DNA of 64,000 nt from Onchocerca lupi (taxonomy: Eukaryota > Nematoda > Chromadorea > Rhabditida > Onchocercidae), in assembly GCA_028564675.1 (NCBI GenBank), contig JAOVVO010000171.1, forward strand, positions 62,001-126,000, given 5' to 3'. This document shows positions 1 through 12,556 of this stretch, in pieces. Numbering within the stretch: the first letter of the stretch is position 1; each line of letters opens with the position of its first letter. The position numbers were made by a program, and so were the translations under genes. A model generated the notes under the pieces. The model was not told the origin of the DNA. It saw only the letters and a program-made list of their open reading frames with translations, and ran no database searches.

Positions 1-2410
1 AAAGTTAAAGTTCAACTTATTTAACTGCTTACTTTTCGTAATATTTAATTTTTGCTATTTAAACAATACAACAATATTACGAAAGCAATAAGCAATAATT
101 CAATAACCATATGTTGCAATGCATTTGTAATCCTTTTCTCGCCATTCTCGACAATTATTCTCTTCAGAGATGGCATTTATTGTTTCTGTTATAAACAATA
201 TCATGGTAAACATATGCTACCAATAATATTATGATTATTCATTATAGTTATCATTTATCTTCATTTATCATCATTTCATTGATATAATATTAATTATAGC
301 GTACATAATGTTATATTCAAGTTATGCATACTTCAATTATTTGATTATTACATTGAGATAATTCTCTTAAAAGAATGAATGAATAAGTTTATCAAATTAT
401 GATTAAATTTCCAGAAAGAAAAACTTCAGATTTTGTTAACTTTTTAATGAACCAATCATAATTTTTAAATTATTACATTATTTGCTTAATTTTTTTTCAA
501 TTAAAAAATGACTTTTTTCTTTTTTAATTTTCCTTTTTTTTTTTTTTTTTTTCATTTTCGCAGAAAAAGCATAGATAAATTGGAAAATTATTGGTTAAAA
601 AATTTTTTGAATTCTCAGCATATTTTTATCACTTTTATTATATGTTATGATAACTTTTTTTTTATTCCATTGATTTGGTGAAATGTTTGCTGCAGTTATT
701 TTGTTTAAATTTTCAAAATTTGTGATATTTTTTTATCAAATTTCATCCGAATAACACTTTTTATTGCGGTATTTACCGCAAAATCTGCGAATGTTGATGA
801 TGATTGCTGAGACAAAAGAAGCGAATGGAAGGATGCCGTAATCTATTATTTTATGTCCTAAGGCTTCGCTTTCTACTGCTAAATGAGAAGCCTAATGAGG
901 CCAAACATTTGGCTTATGTAAATGTGACCTCAGTGCAAAGGATCATCAAATCAAATCTGATAGATGGCACGCAAGAGACAATTATGCAAGCAATCTTTCA
1001 TGGTTATCGTTAACAAGAAGTCATAAGCTGTCATTTTAGTGATTGTAATTGTAAATCACAATTGTGTCGTAATCTCTTCACAACATCTGCTATACATTTA
1101 AAATTATTACTAAAGCTTGTGAAATATTAAAAAATTTCAGTCTTAAAATTTTGTATTGAAATGTAATTTTTAAAATTTTTATTCATTTGCTGTTTAAATT
1201 TTATCATTTAATCATTTATTGATTGATTTAAAAATTTCATCTATTGTGTGATTCGTGATTTAAATCAAAAATAATAAACTCATCTATTGCATGATCAATT
1301 CGTGATTCAAACAAAAAATTATGAAAATTTAATTTAACAAGTTTACTTAGTATGTAAGCATTTATCTTTGATTTCTTTAAATTATATATATTGCTTCTTA
1401 TAATGACTAGTTTGCTAGAATAAATTTTAAGAGTTTTATTTCTTCTCATTTACTTTTCTTTTTTTAAATTTTCCTCTTTCATTTATAAGTTTATTTCATT
1501 GTTTTAGAATTTCACCATAAATTTCATCTCATTTTGTTTATACGTAATGTTTCCAGTTTTGTTTAGAAATGAATGATCGATGAGATTAATTCATTGAATT
1601 TGATAAAGCCTTTCTTTTATACAATGACCGTAAACGTTGATTGGCTTGGGATTAACTCTGTTAATGCCTTTCATGCAAATTCCATATGTGACATTGGATG
1701 GAATTGAATCATTAAGCTGAATATTTGCAGGAATCAATCAACAATCAACCTTACCAACAATATTTTGTGATTATTGTCCCATTCGTCTACTAACAAAGCC
1801 GCCTTCATTCTTCCTCTCTTCCTTCCGCACTCATTCATGCAAAAAAAATAAATAATTAAATAAATAATTAACTTCAATTTTCTGAGTTTCAAGGTGAAAA
1901 GTGGCAATGATCGGAAAGTAATCGAAACATGATCTGATCATTTTTAATTAATCCATCATCATAATAGCACTATCAATTCAAATTCTTTTCTTTATCAATC
2001 GCTAAATTAATTTCAATAATTTTAAATTTAGCTTCAATTTTTTAAATTCGAAATTAAAAGTCATAGTGATCGGAGAAAGATCAAAACGTAATTCTAGCAT
2101 TTTGATTGATTCGCCATAATAGTGTTATTAGAGAATCATTCTTTTTCTATCAATTCATAATAATTTCGACAATTTTCGACATCTTCCAATTAAATCGAGC
2201 CACACCCATTCTTTCTTCAGTCTTCATAAAAATTATATCCAAACAGACGTCTCCACTCACTTAATTTGGACATAAATAGTGGTGGTTGTGGTGACCGATA
2301 ACTACTGCTAATACTTCTTCTACCTCAACCGATTACTAAATTCCTGTTTGACCATATTGCTTATTGGTAACGAACGTAGAAGGATTTACTGATCATCCGA
2401 ACAATAAACA
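1..2410. other. 5' flank with no supported gene
   Basis: I find no exon chain here. The longest open frame (804-1013, +) has no splice partners and ordinary composition. A perfect 8-bp inverted repeat with a 2-base loop (TTGCGGTA / TACCGCAA) lies at 764-781. Two diverged tandem copies of about 160 bp start near 1872 and 2032 and are reported separately. The segment just before 2411 is richer in G+C than the rest and probably holds the promoter and 5' UTR of the next gene. Confidence 0.5.
1872..2190. repeat. Diverged tandem duplication, period about 160 bp
   Basis: Copy 1 begins with cttcaatttt near 1872 and copy 2 with the same word near 2032. In both the order of landmarks is the same: a 'tgatcgga' word, a 'gatc(t/a)' stretch, 'cataatag', a run of ctttt plus 'tatcaat', then 'aatttc.a.aatttt'. 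The copies are clearly related but have many substitutions, so the duplication is old. It lies a few hundred bases upstream of the start codon at 2411. Confidence 0.55.
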
Positions 2411-5400
2411 ATGGCTCATCTAATATCGGCTTTATTTGTCTTCATCACAATCATTGTGGTTTCATCACGCGGCAATCCAAAATACCAAAGATTTTTCGTC
2501 AACACCAAGTTAGTGACCACTTAGAGTCTTCTAATTTCTTATAATTTTACATATTTTAAGCATTTTATAGCAAAATTTTTAACATTCTAATATTTGATGT
2601 AAAAAAAAAAAAATTTGTTTTATATTGTTAAAGAAATTTCCTTATTTCAAAGCTGAGGTAAATTTAAATTTATGACATTTGGATTTTTGGTTTTGATAAT
2701 TTTAATTTTTACCAAACAGAAGGCAATTATTTAGTAATAACAGAGAAATGATATGAATTGAATGAAAATGAATTAAACTAAATTTAATTGTAACAATTAG
2801 CTACAAAATGGATTATTGTTATTGAGCTCAAGCTGCTTATACGAAATAGATTGATTCTGACAAAATAATTTGAAATGAAATTTAAAAAAAAAAAATAATG
2901 ATTTAACATCCATGAAAAAATATGTTCTATAAAAATAAGCTTTATGAAGCATTTTAGAATTAAATATATTGGAAAATTATCTCAGTTAATAAAATTCTTA
3001 CATATTTTAAATTTTTTGAATTTTGAAAAAAAAGTACTTGAATATGTATATTATTTATAATTGACTAAAATCTTTTTCATAATTAGCTTTTCGTAAGTTA
3101 TTTAATTTTGCTAAATATAAAAATCTATAGAGCGATAAATTTTGTGGATGCAACAAAACGCGGTTTTCGAATTGTACTACTGGATTCTTTTCTGGATACC
3201 TATCTTGCACCAATTCAAATTCCGACACTTTTCATAACTGCAGTACCATTAAAAGCTGATGAATCTGCTGCAATTAAAATATTTTATCCGGACAACATTC
3301 GAAATGATAAACAGGCAAATTTATGAATTTAAATTATTTATTAAAAAAATTTTAAATTTTTTCAAAATTTTTTTAATGATAATATTGCGACATCCTTTTG
3401 TGTATATCTAAATATTAGAAAGAGATGAGAACAGAAATGATTGATTCTTTTTATCATATAGCGGCATGATTCTTTCAACAATTCCATTTCATTGGTCCAG
3501 AAATTAAAGTCTATTTTTGCCGCACCTGTAATTAACATAATGGCTACAAGCAAATTACGGATCTTTTCTGATAATTATATGATAAAATAGGCAACGTTAA
3601 TATGATATCCGTTACCTTTATCTTTGTCACAAAGATTATGCGAGCAATAAATGATTGTTGATTTTTACGGGAAATGGGTAATGGAAAAGTGATATCTTTT
3701 CTCATTGTCAATTTTATAAATTTTATAAAATAAAATTGAATTTTTTGAAATAGCTGAATTTTTATTAATTAAACTTCAATTTTATTAGATGAAAATTCTA
3801 AAATTTTTAATATACATTCATTTAAAAAAATGATAAGATTAATCTTTTAGGTTCCAGGATGGAAAAACCTTCTGGATATAGTAATATTCGACCAGATGTT
3901 ATGTTTTATTTAAATTACATCAGATCCTCAGTTTTAAATTGCAGTTTTTATCTGCTTATTGACTTTTGAAATTTCTGGAAATTTCGATTTAGCCCAGAAA
4001 TGCATATTTTTCAGGTGAGTATATCAGATTTGCGAGAACGGCAATGGTACTATATTTGCATTGAATGGGAAAATTTCAATCGACACAACGAATCTACAGG
4101 TACCGATTGTCGAATATTGCGTACGTTGGATCGATTTGGGAAAAGTGCTGAAACTAGCGTCACTGACGTAGAAATCGTCGATATTTCATCAACAACGATG
4201 CAATTTCGAGTACGATCAATCGTTGAATTTCCAATCAGGTAATCATTTAAACGTTAATTTTACTCTTCCAATTGATGCAATTTTTTGATGAAATAACGCA
4301 TTACAATGAATTATTTTGGAAAATCTTCCAAAAATTTATTTAAAAAGTTGAAAAATAAAAAATGCGAAATTTTTCATTTATGAAATAGCTATAGAAGCAA
4401 TTTCTCAGAAATAATTATAAATTGCGATAATTTTTTGTTCAGAATCGTTATATTTAAAATGATGGATATCTGGGAGTATATGCTATAATTATTTCTCAAT
4501 TTAATTTTCACTCTCTAATTCTGAGTCTTAAATCATCATTTTAGCTGACAGTAATTGTATTTGTAAATGTTGTTACATATCGCAAATTACTTGTCACTTG
4601 CTTGTCACATTCGGCTTCATGTGATAAATCAGTAGATTATGGCTATGATTCGTTAAAATAGTCATACTCCAAAGAAAGAAAAAAAGAAAAAAACTGAATC
4701 AATAAGTAAAATGAATATTGGAAATAAATACGACGAAAAAAATAAGTATTTGAAAAAGAAATGAAAAAAAGATTAAATAAATTTTTAAAGTATAAGGAAG
4801 GAAGAAAAAAATGAAAATGAGCAAAGATCAATTTTAGCTTCTACTTTTTTTCCAATCCCATAATTACATGTTAGAAGACTTTTTAAAAAAAAAGAAAATG
4901 TAAAATTAATGAGTATGAGTGAAGAAAATAGCTTTGAAAAAAATAATTTTTTGTCATAAATTTATCATAGTAAATTGGAAAATTCGAAATTTTGAAAATG
5001 ATAAAATTATTTCACCTTATGAAAATTTTGATATATTTCATTATCGTAGTTGACTTAGCTACTAGTTTTTTTTTTTTTTTTAAACTTCAGTAACAAATTA
5101 TTAGTTTCAAACGTGATATCTCCAAATTTATTGCATAAATTCAATTATAATCATACAATTGATGATTATCATTTCAAAAGTATCATTTCATAATTGCAAA
5201 TATTTTAGTTTCGTCGGATATTCATTGAAACGATGTGAAAATTTGATTAGAACTTGAAGTAAAATGGTTAGGGTACTATTTCTAAAATTGATTGTCAACA
5301 AAATTAAATTCCATTTGTCCTGTCCTATTGGCTAATGCGATTATATTTCACTATCCGCATTCGTTGTATTTGTTAAAACGATTTATCGTTTTAAAAAGTA

Positions 5401-6790
5401 CGCATACTATAATTATTGATAATTATACTATTCGGCTTTTTCCCGCTATTTTGTTTGAAAAATTAACGCATTTTACAGTAATTTTTATTGAATGCATTTT
5501 TAAAAACTAAAAAGCTTCTTTTTCTCTTGAACTTAACTAATTAGAGCAATTAGAATTATCAAAAAAAAAATTTTTTTTCTTTCTTCCATTTATTCAAATG
5601 ATTTATTTAATTTGATAATATTTGCTTTATAAAATAAAAAATTAAGGCTAACTGCAACATTGCAAAATGCCGCAACAGCACATCCAGCATCACAAACATT
5701 CATTTTTCGTGAATCGACTGATTTGGATGTATTTTTTCCGTTTTTAAAACAGGATACTGATTACGGAAAATTATGCATAATTGAGGAACCACTAGTGACC
5801 GGATATACAACAATGGGAAGATTAATTGGTGATATGTCTATTGAAAAATGCTATTTTGGTAAGTAATTTTGCTTATTTTTTTTTTAACTTAAACATTCCA
5901 AATTCCGAAAATCAAATAAATAAAATATTTCAGAAGCAAACCAAATGTTTTCTATTCCAATAAAACATAAAAAGATTACTAAAACAGCAAAAAATAAATT
6001 TATTAGTATCATAAAATAATACATTTCAAAAGTAATTATGTTAACTTCATTGCTAAAATGGTTTTCTGAAAGTTTACTTTCTTTCGAAGTAATCGAATTT
6101 TACTATCATTCTTAGTTTTGATTATGAAAAAAATAGGATTGAGGAAATGACAGCTGAATTTAAGAATAAGGATATCTTTTTAATCTTTAATTATTCGAAT
6201 CATTCAATTTGAACGGTTAAAATGTAAATTCAATTAGTTATTGAGGACTAATAAATATGAGAATTAAGGATAAATACACATTTGGGATAAAATGGAAACG
6301 AAAAAAAATGAATCATTGAATTGTGAGTAACCAGAATTTAAAAATTAAATTCATCAGCCTTCAATAACTAATTAAAAATTTAAATTCAATTAGTTGTTGA
6401 GAACTAATGAATTTATCTTATGTAAAATGAAATGCTCTTAACCACAAGAAATTTGCTGTCTTTGCTAATAGATAGCAAATTTTATGATTGAATTCTAAAC
6501 GTTTCAGGGTATCTTGTTGAGAATAATTTTATTATTTCAGTTTCATTAATTTTTTTTCTTTTGCTTAATTTAAAATGATTGTTTTTCAATTTCATTAATT
6601 TTTTTTCTTTTGCTTAATTTATAATGATCGTTTTTCAGGTAAGCTCAAAACGAAAGATTACGAATTATCAACTTTTGATGTGGAGGCTAGCGCTTATAGA
6701 CGAGCTGCTTCATTCAGAAAGTTCAATTATTCAGTTTTTGCACTTTTATTTTGTTTATTAGTCTTCCGTACAAGTTTCATAACCAGGTGA
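2411..6790 (+). CDS. Secreted or membrane-anchored protein of unknown family, copy 1
   Basis: I do not recognise the family. Five exons join in phase: 2411-2508, 3131-3314, 4015-4238, 5647-5858, 6639-6790, giving 289 aa. Residues 1-20 form a signal peptide (MAHLISALFVFITIIVVSS). Residues about 268-287 are hydrophobic at the extreme C-terminus, so the product is a type I membrane protein or GPI-anchored. The mature part holds four cysteines shared with the paralogue at 28.7 kb (in YYICIEW, GTDCR, GKLCI and EKCYFG) and an N-E-S glycosylation sequon. The YICIEW strand resembles the last strand of a fibronectin III or Ig-like fold, which is only a suggestion. The intron after exon 2 must use a GC donor (CAG|gcaaat); the paralogue has gt at the same place. 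The start is chosen because it gives a signal peptide and matches the paralogue. Confidence 0.82.
6541..6638 (+). repeat. 49-bp tandem duplication at the last 3' splice site
   Basis: The unit beginning tttcattaatttttttt occurs at 6541-6589 and again at 6590-6638 with about two changes. It carries the branch region and pyrimidine tract of the final intron of the gene at 2411-6790. As a result two candidate acceptors (…atttcag at 6540 and …tttttcag at 6638) lie 98 bp apart. The reading frame is kept only by the downstream one, as in the paralogue. Confidence 0.75.
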
Positions 6791-7300
6791 TTCAGTAACT
6801 ACTTGTAACCACTTGAATTTAGCATCAGCTCTCGCATAATTTCTTACTTAAATTTGAATTTTAAATCATATAAGCTCAGATGGTTGTAAAACTTTTTAGC
6901 AGATTTATATTCAAATCCAATTATAAATCTATTTAGATTTTTCGAATTTTGATTGCAAAATTTAGGTGTAAATTTATTGTTATCGATCCTATTTCAATCA
7001 GATACTTATTTATCAATCAAGTCATTTAGATGATGGTTAATTTCTTCTTTTTTTCAAAATAATTGCGAGATTCATTCCTCGTGGATATATTAAGTGTTAA
7101 AAAACAATTAAATTTAGGGTACCATAAAATTTTTCTCAATATTTTGTTTTTATCATCTGCATTTCCATTTCTCAATTTTATTGTTAAATTTGATAAGATT
7201 TTCATGAGATTTTGCTTCGTTCCTCATATCCATTTCAATTCATTTCTACATTGCATATCTTGCAGCATTCCTTTCTTTTATTTTCATATATTGTTAGATA
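6791..7300. other. Spacer with no gene seen
   Basis: AT-rich sequence between the first gene and a Helitron-derived repeat. No exon or RNA gene is visible. Confidence 0.4.
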
Positions 7301-7348
7301 AGATTAGCTGGAGCCGACCACGAAACGTTATTCGGCCCCAGCTAATCT
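7301..7348. repeat. 17-bp inverted repeat (hairpin) at Helitron-like border
   Basis: The left arm 7301-7317 starts agattagctgg. The right arm 7332-7348 ends ccagctaatct. They pair over 17 bp with one mismatch around a 14-base loop. The arms are far more G+C-rich than the neighbourhood. The hairpin sits at the edge of the repeat at 7301-7671, which fits the structured termini known for Helitron/Helentron elements. Confidence 0.8.
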
Positions 7349-7671
7349 GTCCAAACAAAAATTTAAATGTTTGTAGCACGCGCTTATTCGAATGCAACGT
7401 TGCATTGTGTCAAAATTTCAATGAAATCGATGAAAAACTTGGGACGTTGTGCAAAAATGAAAATTCAGGAAGTAGGCGCGGTCAATACAGTACGGTCCTT
7501 TTCTTTTACCTCTCATAGGTGTGAAAAATGGAAAAAAAAAAGTAAGTATACCTATATAAAAACATATCCCAATTCGAATTCAACGTTGTTTCAAAATTTC
7601 AAAGCAATCAATGGACTTGCAACGTTGTGTGAAGAGTAACAACTAACGTTTACATTTTTATTTATTTAGAT
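7301..7671 (-). mobile_element. Short non-autonomous Helitron-like repeat
   Basis: The segment carries two copies of a subrepeat with the core attcgaa(t)gcaacgttg followed by tcaaaatttcaa (near 7388 and 7574), and ends in tttatttatttaga. Read on the - strand this becomes TCTAAATAAATAAAAATG, close to the TCTATATAAATAAAA 5' ends at 41640 and 45906 in this window. No coding region remains. Open frames across it (for example 7063-7518) are by-products. The hairpin at 7301-7348 marks the other end. Confidence 0.6.
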
Positions 7672-10600
7672 TGATGTTTGTTCAGCTTATGCTTAAAATG
7701 CAATCTTCTGCTATTCTAATCTTATCGTTGCCTATCTAATAATTAGATGAATTTTTTAGAAAGTTTTAGGCATCATACATGTCATCCTGAATGTTTTTTC
7801 AATGAAACTTTGCAACTTGAAGAAGTTAATTTTTTGAAAATTTATAAAGTAAAAGTTTTAAATTTGAATTAAGTATGAGATTATAATAGCAAATTTCTAT
7901 TCTTTTGAAATATCTACAGCTAGTCGTTGATATTCTGCTATAATTTAACTTTTATTTCAAAATATTGTTAAAAGTGTGTATTAATTGTGCCAATAATTCA
8001 TATTGTATTTTTCATGCCTGGCAATGAAATATATCGTAACTTGTTAAGAATTCAGTAAAAAAATTGCAAGTTGTCAATCTTAAAGTTTATTTAGAATTTA
8101 TAGCTCACTATAACAATAGGTCCATTAACTATTAATGGTTACAGTTATATTGTCACAAAAATGAAAATCTTCCAAATGATTCTGTTCTTCCTGTTGATCT
8201 GTATCGTATAATCTGTGAAAATTCTTCAACATCAATATTCTGGAAAATTCAGTTATGAGTAAGTATCCATATTTTGCTGTAAAATTTTATACCGTTTTCA
8301 CATTAATATTTACCTCAAATGATTTAATGAACTTTGTAAAGGTTACGACCTTAAAGAAGAAAAACAATAATTGTTTTTTACCGATTTTTTTTTTTTTACT
8401 TTCTTTTCCTAATTATTCCCTTTACAATGGCTTCTGTGCTGTATATTTTAAGAAAATTTTTCATTTAATTTAATTTTACTAAATTCGAAGTGAATGATTA
8501 ATTCTTAATGGAAATAATAATTCTTTGTAGAAATTGATTACAAATTACAGCTATCTTTAGAAGTATATTACAGATTTTTCTTGTTCTGTACGTATTCATT
8601 TATGATTATCAAATTTTACTGACAATTTCGTTTCGCTATTTACAAATAATTGGATTTTGAATTATTTGGAGAAATTCGCTAATTTATTCGGAAAACAATT
8701 GTTTCAAATTGAATTTAAGAGAATGTTAAAGTATGCCATATCAAGAAAAATTAGATTTTGTTAGAATGACCAATTTGCTATTGAAGTTTGGCTAAGAATT
8801 ATGCAAATAATGCCTTTAATCAACTAGAAAGGGATAAGAATTTGCTTGAAAGTATTTCCGACATTAAATCAAATATATTTCGAAACGAAGTTCGGCATGC
8901 ATTTTTTTGCATTTTGCAATTTATATTCATTGCCAAAATGTTAATTAATATATCTTGAATATGTATAAAACCAAAACCAAATTAGAAATGTGCAAATTCT
9001 TGCACTATATAATAAACATAAAGGAGCAGCTGCTGGAAAAGATTAAGGTCATTTTATGATATTTTGCAACGAAGTAAGCGATAAAATTTTTATAGTGTTT
9101 CATTTATGTTATCTTGCTAATTACTACGTAAAAAGTTCCGACAAATTCTTTTCCAATTTGCATAAATACAAATGATGCTACATTGAAATCATTGATTGAT
9201 ATGACAGTGGCAAGTTGAAATCACAAATTGATATGATGATGTCAGTTATTTTAGTTATGAAAAGTTATTCAATGACATGATAAAATTGTATGGCTTCTCT
9301 TTGTGAATCTTTTTGAAAATCTTAATTAATAAATCGCAAATTTCGTTTGCTAATAAAATGTAAAAAAGTGTAAAAATGATGAAATGAAAAAGGAAATTTC
9401 GATGAAAATATATCTGCTAAAATAGGCTATAGATTTAAATTTAAAATTATAGAGATTTTGTGTTTCGGATAAGTTTCTCGTATTTTAATGTGAAAAGAGA
9501 TGGAATGATGGGACCAGATGTGCCGGAAATAGGTTATTTAATGCTTTTTAAATGTAATTTTTTTTTTTTTTTTGAAAATAATTTCTGAATTTTCATTTTT
9601 CAATTTTCCCTTGAGATATTAGTTTTTTTTCTTTTTTTTTTTTATTTTTGTACACTAAGAAAAGATAACGATGATTAAGATAAGCCAAGTTGACTAGATC
9701 GCAGGAATGATAATATTGATAGCCAATAGTAATAGAACTTCAACTTTCTTTTGGCTGCAAAACAGCAAAATTAGTTGAAAAAATGATGAAACTGAAAAAA
9801 ACGAAAGAAAAATGAAAAAGCTTTTTTTTGCATAAAAATAAGATGAATTTCTTATTTTAAATCAGCAAATATTGTACGTAAATTTGTTTAGCAATTCGAA
9901 TAGTTTTTGAAATAAAAAAATAAATTTGGAATTTCGCATTCATTTAGTTTTTATAATATACATATTTATCAAACTGTTAAATACATACAATTTTAAGAAT
10001 TACACAATTTTCAATTCTTTTCTTTTAATGTTATTTTCCTTTTCAGTGATTATATTAATTTAACATCGTAAATAGAGCAAAAGTGTAAGGGATTTTTTTC
10101 ATTTTTTTAAGTACGATTTTCCAAAAAAATATTTATTATTGATTTTTGAGCAAACAATTAAGAAAATTTTGTGTGATAAAATTCCATATAGACGCAAAAA
10201 AAGGAAAAAAGAAGAAAAAAAATTGAAAATAAATACATATTAAATGTAATAATAATTTATAAATGCATCTATGCACAATACGATTGATTTGTTTTTGCGT
10301 CATTTTCTCTCATTTTAAAGTTTAATTTTCTCTTACAATTTAACTTTATTCATAAATGATGATACAGTATCCCACATCTTATTCAATATAATTTGCTGTA
10401 TTTATCAATTAAGCAAGAATTTTGCTTTTAAGAATGATATCAGACTGATCAATAGTGTGCTAAATTTAAAAAATTATCTACCTATTCTAGGTGATATTTC
10501 TTTAGCAAAAATTTGCATTTGAAGTGCATATGTGGAAAAGAAACTCTGGTTATTGCAAAATTTCCTGAACAAGTAACCTTTATTGGTACTGTTTGACCTT

Positions 10601-12530
10601 CGATTCGTATTTTTTATGTATCATTTACTGATACTATAAAACGACATCTGAATGCTTAAACAATGTGCCATCTGAATTCTCATTATAAAATTGATACACC
10701 AGATGTATCGCGATAATAATAACTTTAAAACTTGAATAATTTGATGAATGAAAATAATCGAACAGATTAGAATTGGTTTAATTGTTTCTCTAAGCTATCA
10801 TCTGGAATTACAATTGCTGTAAAGTTGGCAAAGTTGAAACAAGAGAATATATTCTCATACTATATGTTCAATTTACAACTTTGTTGTTGTTAAAGTATTT
10901 CTATTGCTGCAACAATTGTAATTGAAATATTAAAATTCTAATGCAACAAAGGAATTTGAGAATTAATTGTCAAATGAAATACAATAAAAATTTTAAAATA
11001 TTTGCAGAAAAATATTTCAAAAAAAAAAAAAAAGAATGCCATTAGTATTCAAATCTTATTGACATGCAAACAAAATTCAAAGTATAAAGTTGAATTTTAC
11101 ATGTTATAATAATGTACTATGATCTGCAACAATCAAAATGAGCTTATCAGCCAAGTTTATTTGTCCTTTAACACAATAAATGATTCACTGATAATTATAA
11201 AAACCGAAATTAGAAAAAGTTACAACAATGTCAAAATTCCCGAATATTGATTTGAATTGATAAGCATACATAATTATCCGTAAATTCAATTTGAACAATC
11301 TAAAAATTGAATTATGGAGCTTTCAAAGAGTTACAAACAAATTTTATGACATGTAATTAAAAATTTGCATAATTTTTTAAATTTTAAACCTAAAACTCAA
11401 ATTTTGAAGCTGAATTTGAATTTATTCTGACTTCATGCTTCGCTCTCGTTCATTTTTCCTAACATTGTTCATAATTTTTTCAGAAAAAAGTAATTAAGCA
11501 AATTGACATTTCTGACGAGATCTCAATATTCTATTTTTCATAAAATAATAGGCAAATGAAATGAAGATTTTTCCTTGCACAACAATCCATTACATCATTT
11601 GTTAAATTGAAATTTATTTTCAAGTTAGAGCAAATTAATTAGAATCAAATTCTATTTGAAATGATTCGAAACAGATTATTAAAAAAAATAATTACTTGAT
11701 AATGATTGAAATTTATAGTTGCTCTTGGAGACAAAATTAAAATTCAGAAAAAAAGCGAGCAGTGATTAAGGCCCATTAATTAGCAGACAATATTCTTATC
11801 AAATTCTCGACAAAAACATATAACATGAAGTTCTGCAAGTAAATTATCAGGCTAATAGGATGACATATTACATGCTTTGCCTTTACCTTTTTGAATAAAT
11901 TTTTCTGATTATTAATCTAAAAGATTCATTAATGATTATTCGAAAATAGAATATAGTTTCAGAAAATGAAGATTTTTAGATTATCTAAAATACTGGAAAG
12001 ACAGTCTTGAACATTTAAAATAGTACTTACATGAAATAGGCTACATATTAAAAAGTTGGGAGATATTAGACGGATAATTCACGCTTAATTATTTGAAACT
12101 ATTGATCATAAATCGATGATTAGTTGGAGATACGGAATACTATCGGTTGATCACTTATCATTTTCAAATGTATATTAAGATGAATTCTTAATTGGATATG
12201 CAAAGTTTTTTTAATTATCATAATTTCTTTTGAATTTTTGTAGATAAAATGTTCAAAATTTTATTCGATTTTATTTTGTACCAATTAGGAACGATTGCAT
12301 TAATTGTAATATGTGTCAAACGTTTGTCATCCAAATTTATAATTATTTACAGGATTAAATTTTAATAATAAATAATATTCAGTAAGACGAGAAAGTTATG
12401 AAGAAATACATTATAAATATATAAGATACAAAGTTTGGAATGTTAAAAAATTAGTACAAAATTTGCATAATGGCAGATAATTTATTAAAAATGTACATTT
12501 CATTCGAAATTGTGAAAGATGTTTCTATAT

Positions 12531-12556
12531 TTATATATATATATATATATATATAT
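12531..12556. repeat. (AT)n microsatellite
   Basis: A run of alternating t/a of about 26 bases. Confidence 0.85.

Noticed and set aside
7063..7639. Overlapping + strand frames of 151 and 90 codons
   Set aside because: The frames run through the hairpin and non-coding Helitron subrepeats, have no recognisable domain, and the composition follows the repeat.
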